Assembly: GCF_013128195.2 (NCBI RefSeq)
Contig: NZ_CP053452.2
Coordinates: 8,990,001-9,054,000 of the forward strand
From: Frigoriglobus tundricola
GTDB taxonomy: Bacteria; Planctomycetota; Planctomycetia; Gemmatales; Gemmataceae
Length of the DNA stretch: 64,000 nucleotides
Direction: 5' to 3'
This document shows positions 58,474 through 64,000 of this stretch, in pieces; position 1 is the stretch's first letter; each line of letters opens with the position of its first letter. The position numbers were made by a program, and so were the translations under genes. Below the pieces are notes generated by a model that was not told the origin of the DNA, did no database searches, and was given only the letters and a program-made list of their open reading frames with translations.

Positions 58474-59067
58474 ATGGCAGTGAATGCCGACCTGGGGTCG
58501 GCTTCGCCCTCGGCACCGCCGGACGAAGCCGTCCCCCCGCCCCCGGACAAGAACAAGGTGTTCCTCCGCCTCTTTCTCCAGAACGAGCGGCGGTTGTACG
58601 CCTACATCTTCGCGCTGCTCCCGAACCGGGCGGACGCGGACGACGTGCTCCAGGAAACGAGCATGACGATGTGGGACCGCTTCGACGCGGACGCGCCCCC
58701 GACCGAATTCGTCGCCTGGGGCAAACGGATCGCGTACCACAAGGTACTCGATTTTTACAAGAAGTCGCAGCGCGCCCAGGCCCGACTGAGTCTCATATTC
58801 CTCAAACGAATCGCCGAAACCGCGGCCGGGCAGGCTGACGAATTGCAGCTCGACGCCCGCCGCGACGCGCTGACCGAGTGCGTCGAAAAGCTCCCGGCGC
58901 GTGACCGCGAACTCCTGACCCATCGGTTCGCCGACGGCGCCACCACGCAATCCGCTTCACAACAACTCGGCCGCTCCGTGGACGCCGTTTACAAGGCGCT
59001 GGCCAAACTCCGCGAAGCGCTGTTCCAGTGCGTTCAAAACACACTCACACGGGAGGGCCACGCGTGA
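58474..59067 (+). CDS. ECF sigma factor overlapping the alpha-2-macroglobulin gene
   Basis: This is a protein of about 197 residues. ATG 58474 follows GAGGG by 8 bases; the frame is open to 58273. Region 2 has FLQNERRLYAYIFALLPN, ADDVLQETSMTMWDRFD and FVAWGKRIAYHKV; region 4 has LPARDRELLTHRFADGATT and LGRSVDAVYKALAKLREAL. Its stop TGA overlaps the GTG of the next gene (GTGA), the usual arrangement for a sigma and its anti-sigma. The region upstream is shared with the divergent histidine kinase. Confidence 0.9.
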   Translation: MAVNADLGSASPSAPPDEAVPPPPDKNKVFLRLFLQNERRLYAYIFALLPNRADADDVLQETSMTMWDRFDADAPPTEFVAWGKRIAYHKVLDFYKKSQRAQARLSLIFLKRIAETAAGQADELQLDARRDALTECVEKLPARDRELLTHRFADGATTQSASQQLGRSVDAVYKALAKLREALFQCVQNTLTREGHA

Positions 59068-62000
59068 CCCCCGCTTCACCGGTCATCACCGAGCTGCAAC
59101 CGCTTCTCGACGCCCTGGCGGAAGAGAACATCACCCCGGACCAACTCCGGCGACTGGAAGAACTCGTTCTCATGCACCCCGAGGCCGAGGCGCACTACAT
59201 TCGGTTCATGAGCTTCTGCGCCGATCTGATCGGCCACGTTGCCGGATTACCCGAACCGAAACAGGTCGCAACGACCGCCCTTCCCCCGATCGCGCCAACT
59301 CAGGACCCGCCGCACCCTCGCCTCGAACCGGCTCGCCCCTCGCCCGTGGCCCCTCGAGCCGACAGGAGGACGAGCCGCGCGCGCAAGCTGATCGCGTGGC
59401 TGCTCGTGGCCGGGACGGTCAGCAGCGTGATCGGGTCGCAGCTCTATACCTGGCGCGAACGCGCACGGACGGTTCGCGATGCGGAAGTCGCTGTGGCGAC
59501 AGCCCAGCGCGAACTTGCCCGTGTGAAAGCCGCACAGGATGCCGCTCTGGAGGAAAGTCGCAAGCCCGTCGAAGCCGCGCTCGTCGCGGAACGCGAACTC
59601 CTCGAGCGGTATCGTGCGGCGCAAACGAGTGCCCGCAAGGCGATCGAGGAAAAGGACTTCGTCGTCCGCCTCACCGGCCCGGAACACGTTCAGCCCGGCG
59701 CTCCGAACAAGTGGCAGATCGAAACGCTCCGCCACGGGGCCATCGGCCGGCCTCAGAAGCTGGATGTCGTCGTCAAGGACGCGAAAGATACCGAACTCCT
59801 GCGCCAGACGCACGAGAAGCCCGTCGGCGCGGCCACACTCGAACTCACGGCCGCGTTCTGGGAGAAGGTGAAACCAGGCTCCGACCTGTTCCTCGAAGTC
59901 GTGGCGCACACCGAGGATCGCAAGAGCGTGTTGGCCGAGCGGCTGCCGCTCGCGCGGCCAGTGTATGTGACGCACCTCGTCACCGACAAGCCGCTGTACA
60001 AGCCCGGCGAAACGGTGCGCTTCCGCTCGCTCACCCTCGACCGCAGCAGCCTGCGTCCGCCGGAACACGACCTTCACCTGATCTTCAAACTCCGCGATCC
60101 GAGCGACACCGTCGTTCCGCTCGACGAGGGGAACGGCCGGTTGCTCCGCGCCCTCCAACCGGTCGTGGACGCCAATCGCAAGCACATTCGCGGCATCGGC
60201 GTCGGTGAGTACGCACTCAGCGCGGACGCCCCTGGCGGCGAATACAAGCTCGACCTCTTCGAGAAACTAGCCGGCACCGGCAAAGAAGTGCTACTCGAAA
60301 CGCGCAAGTTCATCGTGAACAGGTACGTCCCGGACACCTTCGAGAAGAAGCTCGAATTCGACGGCAAGAGCTACGGCCCGGGCGAAACCGTCCAGGCCCG
60401 GATCGAGGTCTCGCGGACCGCCGGCGGGCCGATGAAAAACGCGAAGGCCACCGTCGTCGCCTCAACGGTACGAACGATCTTGTACGAGCAGAAGGACGCG
60501 AAATTCACCACCCTGACCAGCGGCGGAGTCACAAAGACCTTTCTAAACGTGCGATTCGTGCTGCCCCCGAGCATCTTCGAGAAGGCCCCATCGAACGCGC
60601 CACCGTCCGCGACTCTGAGCGTGAACATTCAGGACGGGAGCGATACTGAAGCCATCGTTAGGCCGATTCCGCTCGTGTCGAAGACCCTCGGCATCGGGTT
60701 CTTCCCCGAGGGCGGCGAGATGATCGCCGGCGTGCCCGGCCGCGTGTACTTCATGGTCCGGATGCCCATCGTGGGGGGTTCGAAACCCGCCGACCTGAAG
60801 GGCTATATCACCGACGGCACGAACACCATCACCGAAGTCAGCACGCTCACGGACGCCGAAAACCCCGGCGTGAACCGCGGGCACGGCGCCTTCACACTCA
60901 CGCCGAAGGCCGGCACAAAATACTTCCTCAAGCTTCTGACGCCGATTGGAATCACGGAACCGACTCGGGACGGGTTCCCACTTCCCGTCGCGAAGGCGGA
61001 TGGCGTCGCGCTCACGGCCCTTGACGCCGTGACCGAACGGGGCGGCGCGATCCGCGTGCGGTTGCAAACCGCGCAGGGACCGAAGACGTTGCACGTCGGG
61101 GCGTATGTTCGCGAGCGACTCGTCGCGCAACAGAAGGTCGAACTGGAAGCGAACAAGCCCGTCGAGGTCTCCCTCAAGGGAGACGAGCCGGCGGGCGGCG
61201 TGACGCGCGTGACCGTGTTCGAGGAACGGAAGGGCGATGCCCCCGACCTGACGGCTCTCACTCCACGGGCGGAGCGACTCGTGTTCCGGGGATCGGCTGA
61301 ACACCTCGTCCTGAAGGCGAACCCGGACAAGACTCGGTATTCGCCGTCCGACCGGGTGCGGCTCGATCTGTCCGCGGTCACGGAGAGCGGCGCGCCGACG
61401 CCCGCCGTGCTGCTCGTCGGCGTGGTGAACCGCAGTGTGATCACGATGGCCGACAATAAGAACGATCGGTTGCTACCGACACACTTCCTCCTTTCGGGCG
61501 AGGTGAAGAACTCGGCGGAACTGGAACACGCCGACTTCCTGCTAACGGACCACCCGAAGGCCGGCGTCGCGCTCGATCTGCTCCTGGGCACGCAAGGCTG
61601 GCGCCGGTTCGCTGAGCAGGACATCGCCCCGTCGAACCCGACCGACCGACCAGACGTGGACAAGATGCTCGTCGCCCACGGTCAGCGCCCCACCGCACCG
61701 CTGGAGTTGTTCAAGCTCGAAGAGCAGCGCCTCAGAGCTGAATTCCAGCCACAACTGGAGCAGGCGCGGCTGCGCAGTGCGGCCAAGGAGGCCCAGTGGA
61801 ATGCGATACCCGCCGCACGGCTCGCTCAGATGATGAATGTGCAAACGGCCGTTTCTGTCGCCACGGCTCAAGTGAGAGACGCACGGGAGGCACTAGACGA
61901 CTTCGAGGAGCGCTACGAGCAGCTCGTTCCGTCACTCCCTTCGCTGCTGGCCTTCCTGGCGGTTCTGGGTACCCTCACCCTCCTCTTCATGGTCATGCGA

Positions 62001-64000
62001 GAGGCAACCGCCACCAAACCAGCCGGAAAGGGGCGCCCGTACATCGCAGGTGCGGGCGCGCTGATCGTCTGTGGTCTGCTGGCCGTGACGATGAAGAATA
62101 TGGGGACTAACGCGAACAGCACCTTCTCTTTTGTGGGGAGTTCGATCAAACCACCGGGTTCAAGGAGTCGAGGTGCGGTTGATGAGCGTCCGGACATGGC
62201 AGTGGCGGGGAGCATAAGAAACGAGGGTATCGATCGGTCCGGGAGTATGCCCGCCCCCACGGAACCACCCAGCTTCCCCCGCGTCCCGTCCGGCCCGCCG
62301 GCAGCGCCTCCCAAAGCACCAACTCGTAACGTGGAGGGAAAGAGCGTAGCCAACGGGCTACCGGGCAACACGAAGGACGCGCGCTCGAACCGAAGCGCCC
62401 CATCGGTCAGCAATCGGTCCGACCTGGGAGCCGAAAAGACCCGCGTAGCTTCCGCGTTCAACCCAAATCAGATCCCTGAAGCGTTGAAGGGACACGGTTT
62501 GGCGAGGGGAATGTACTCGACTATTGAGTCGCTCACCGCGCCCTTCGTCGTACGCGAGTACGCCCACCAGCGCGACCCGGCACTCGGCGAGGTCCGTTCG
62601 GACTTCACCGAAACGGTGTACTGGCACCCGGTTCTTGTGATGCCCGCGACCGGTCAGGCGACCGTCGAGTTTCAGCTCTCCGACGACATCGCCCGGTATC
62701 AGGTTCTCGTTGCGGGACACACGACCGATGGTCGCATCGGTGCCATCACGACAACGATCGAAGCCCGCAAGCCGTTCAGCATTGATCCGAAGTTGCCCCT
62801 GGAAATCGCGCACACGGACACCATCGACGCACCCATCCGCGTGACCAACGATAGCAACGTGCGGCGTAACGTGGCGTTCACCGCAACGCCGAACGGCCTC
62901 AAGACCACCGGCCTGTTGCAAGACGTGATTGACCTCGAACCGAACGGCAAGGGCCGCAAGATTCTTCGTCTCAACGCGGACAAGCTCGAAGGTGAAGCGA
63001 GCCTTTCCATCGAGGGCACGAGCATCCCAGCTGAGAAGGACGCGATCTTCCGCACGATCCGCATTGTCCCCGATGGCTTCCCCGGCGTCGGGTCGTTCAG
63101 CGACATGCTGGAGAACGGCCGCGCTCGCGGCGGGATCACATTACCGAAGGATGTGGTTCCGGGTTCACTCCAGGTCCGGCTCGAAGTCTACCCCACCTCG
63201 ATGGCCGATCTCGTGAAGGGGCTGGACGGCCTCTTGCGCGAGCCGTCCGGGTGCTTCGAGCAGACCTCGACCACGAACTACCCGAACACGCTGATCCTCG
63301 ACTACATGAACCAGACCAACCAGGTGAACCCCGGGGCCGCGAAGCGCGCGAAGGAGTTGCTGGCACGCGGCTACGGACGGCTGACCTCGTTCGAATGCCC
63401 CGACACGCCGCTGGCGACGAGGCAGGGTTTTGAGTGGTTCGGCGCGGCCGACCGCCAGCACGAAGCGCTCACCGCCTACGGACTGCTCCAGTTCAAGGAC
63501 ATGAGCCGCGTTCACCCGGTCGACCCGCAACTCATTAAACGGACACAGGGGTTCCTGCTGTCCCGCAAAGATGGGACCGGCGGGTTTAAACGAAATGCGC
63601 GGGCACTGGACGGATTCGGCGGCGCACCGAAACACACGACCGACGTCTACATCGTTTGGGCTCTTGTTGAGAGCGACCCGGACGACACCGAACGGCTCGA
63701 TCTCAAAACCGAAATTGCGTCACTCAAAGCCGAAGCGCTCAACGCGAACTCGGTTGGCGGCAGGGATGCCTACTTCGTCGCGCTCGTCGCGAACGTCGTG
63801 CTCCAGCGCGGCGACCGCGAAACCGCCCATAAGCTGCTCGATCGCCTGAAGGACAAGCACGTCAAAGCGGGCGCCGTTACGGGGGCCGTCACGAGCATCA
63901 CCCGCTCCGGTGGCCGCGATCTGGAGATCGAAACCACCGCTCTCGCGCTTCTCGGATGGCTGCGAGCGAACGACCCGAGCTACGCGCTGACCATTAAAGC
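59064..64000 (+). CDS. Anti-sigma-like domain fused to a thioester alpha-2-macroglobulin (3' end outside window)
   Basis: At least 1645 codons from GTG 59064 without a stop. GGAGGG precedes the start. Residues 1-60 (TELQPLLDALAEENITPDQL, LEELVLMHPEAEAHYIRFM) match the helical N-terminal region of planctomycete FecR-type anti-sigma factors. A membrane helix follows at 109-128, then a coiled coil and MG-type beta domains (DKPLYKPGETVRFRSLTLD). Two further helices lie near 955-1010. Then DFTETVYWHPVLVMPATG and the thioester GCFEQ (Cys1397, Gln1400), with a helical thioester-domain tail. Alpha-2-macroglobulins trap proteases when a bait region is cut. The overlap with the sigma gene suggests that cleavage or binding could be signalled to transcription; this link is inference. 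Confidence 0.85.
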   Translation, partial: MTPASPVITELQPLLDALAEENITPDQLRRLEELVLMHPEAEAHYIRFMSFCADLIGHVAGLPEPKQVATTALPPIAPTQDPPHPRLEPARPSPVAPRADRRTSRARKLIAWLLVAGTVSSVIGSQLYTWRERARTVRDAEVAVATAQRELARVKAAQDAALEESRKPVEAALVAERELLERYRAAQTSARKAIEEKDFVVRLTGPEHVQPGAPNKWQIETLRHGAIGRPQKLDVVVKDAKDTELLRQTHEKPVGAATLELTAAFWEKVKPGSDLFLEVVAHTEDRKSVLAERLPLARPVYVTHLVTDKPLYKPGETVRFRSLTLDRSSLRPPEHDLHLIFKLRDPSDTVVPLDEGNGRLLRALQPVVDANRKHIRGIGVGEYALSADAPGGEYKLDLFEKLAGTGKEVLLETRKFIVNRYVPDTFEKKLEFDGKSYGPGETVQARIEVSRTAGGPMKNAKATVVASTVRTILYEQKDAKFTTLTSGGVTKTFLNVRFVLPPSIFEKAPSNAPPSATLSVNIQDGSDTEAIVRPIPLVSKTLGIGFFPEGGEMIAGVPGRVYFMVRMPIVGGSKPADLKGYITDGTNTITEVSTLTDAENPGVNRGHGAFTLTPKAGTKYFLKLLTPIGITEPTRDGFPLPVAKADGVALTALDAVTERGGAIRVRLQTAQGPKTLHVGAYVRERLVAQQKVELEANKPVEVSLKGDEPAGGVTRVTVFEERKGDAPDLTALTPRAERLVFRGSAEHLVLKANPDKTRYSPSDRVRLDLSAVTESGAPTPAVLLVGVVNRSVITMADNKNDRLLPTHFLLSGEVKNSAELEHADFLLTDHPKAGVALDLLLGTQGWRRFAEQDIAPSNPTDRPDVDKMLVAHGQRPTAPLELFKLEEQRLRAEFQPQLEQARLRSAAKEAQWNAIPAARLAQMMNVQTAVSVATAQVRDAREALDDFEERYEQLVPSLPSLLAFLAVLGTLTLLFMVMREATATKPAGKGRPYIAGAGALIVCGLLAVTMKNMGTNANSTFSFVGSSIKPPGSRSRGAVDERPDMAVAGSIRNEGIDRSGSMPAPTEPPSFPRVPSGPPAAPPKAPTRNVEGKSVANGLPGNTKDARSNRSAPSVSNRSDLGAEKTRVASAFNPNQIPEALKGHGLARGMYSTIESLTAPFVVREYAHQRDPALGEVRSDFTETVYWHPVLVMPATGQATVEFQLSDDIARYQVLVAGHTTDGRIGAITTTIEARKPFSIDPKLPLEIAHTDTIDAPIRVTNDSNVRRNVAFTATPNGLKTTGLLQDVIDLEPNGKGRKILRLNADKLEGEASLSIEGTSIPAEKDAIFRTIRIVPDGFPGVGSFSDMLENGRARGGITLPKDVVPGSLQVRLEVYPTSMADLVKGLDGLLREPSGCFEQTSTTNYPNTLILDYMNQTNQVNPGAAKRAKELLARGYGRLTSFECPDTPLATRQGFEWFGAADRQHEALTAYGLLQFKDMSRVHPVDPQLIKRTQGFLLSRKDGTGGFKRNARALDGFGGAPKHTTDVYIVWALVESDPDDTERLDLKTEIASLKAEALNANSVGGRDAYFVALVANVVLQRGDRETAHKLLDRLKDKHVKAGAVTGAVTSITRSGGRDLEIETTALALLGWLRANDPSYALTIK

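Overview
The window is about 65% GC and reads as a chromosomal segment of a planctomycete of the Gemmata type. This rests on gene content, not on a database search. The markers are two DUF1559 pseudopilin-like proteins paired with small carboxypeptidase-regulatory-like lipoproteins, four ECF sigma factors with fused or adjacent membrane anti-sigma partners, a sigma-WD40 fusion, a PknB-type kinase with a membrane tail, CotH/lamin-tail proteins, and a tandem-duplicated UvrA. I found no rRNA, tRNA, CRISPR array, insertion sequence or phage gene.

Layout. 1-3.7 kb: two class I methyltransferases, an ATP-grasp-like protein and a small lysine-tailed winged-helix protein. 4-10.5 kb: a DUF1559/lipoprotein pair, a dipeptidyl peptidase IV and an ECF sigma/anti-sigma pair. 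10.8-18 kb: a 2424-residue UvrA (two complete UvrA units plus an unknown C-terminal extension) carrying in-frame palindromic repeats. 18-24 kb: sugar isomerase-like protein, B12-binding radical SAM protein, DUF2254 membrane protein and a glycosyltransferase-like protein with a hairpin over its start. 24.3-29.7 kb: an operon of sigma-WD40 fusion, FG-GAP protein with an in-frame UGA, and WD40 protein. 29.9-40.2 kb: a complete Kdp potassium-pump locus with unusual regulation. 40.2-44.5 kb: a third sigma/anti-sigma pair (the anti-sigma is frameshifted) and a second DUF1559/lipoprotein pair. 44.5-53.5 kb: DinG-like helicase, BON protein, cupin, CotH protein, family 4 glycosyltransferase, hexapeptide acetyltransferase and a small membrane protein. 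53.5-58.2 kb: PknB-like kinase and an NtrB/NtrC-like two-component pair. 58.5-64 kb: an ECF sigma gene overlapping a giant alpha-2-macroglobulin whose N-terminus looks like an anti-sigma domain; it runs off the window.

The most coherent regulatory story is at kdp. The pump operon (31-aa membrane peptide, kdpF, kdpA, kdpB, kdpC) is divergent from a sigma-54 activator, a histidine kinase and a separate KdpD sensor domain with no kinase. A near-consensus -24/-12 sigma-54 promoter lies upstream of the pump operon, with repeated GTGC(A/G)AAA sites further upstream. This suggests that an NtrC-type activator replaces KdpE.

Other points worth following are the UGA codon with a SECIS-like hairpin in the FG-GAP gene, the sigma/alpha-2-macroglobulin pair as a possible envelope protease sensor, the palindromic repeats translated inside uvrA, and a hairpin that leaves only the Shine-Dalgarno bulged out before the glycosyltransferase-like gene.
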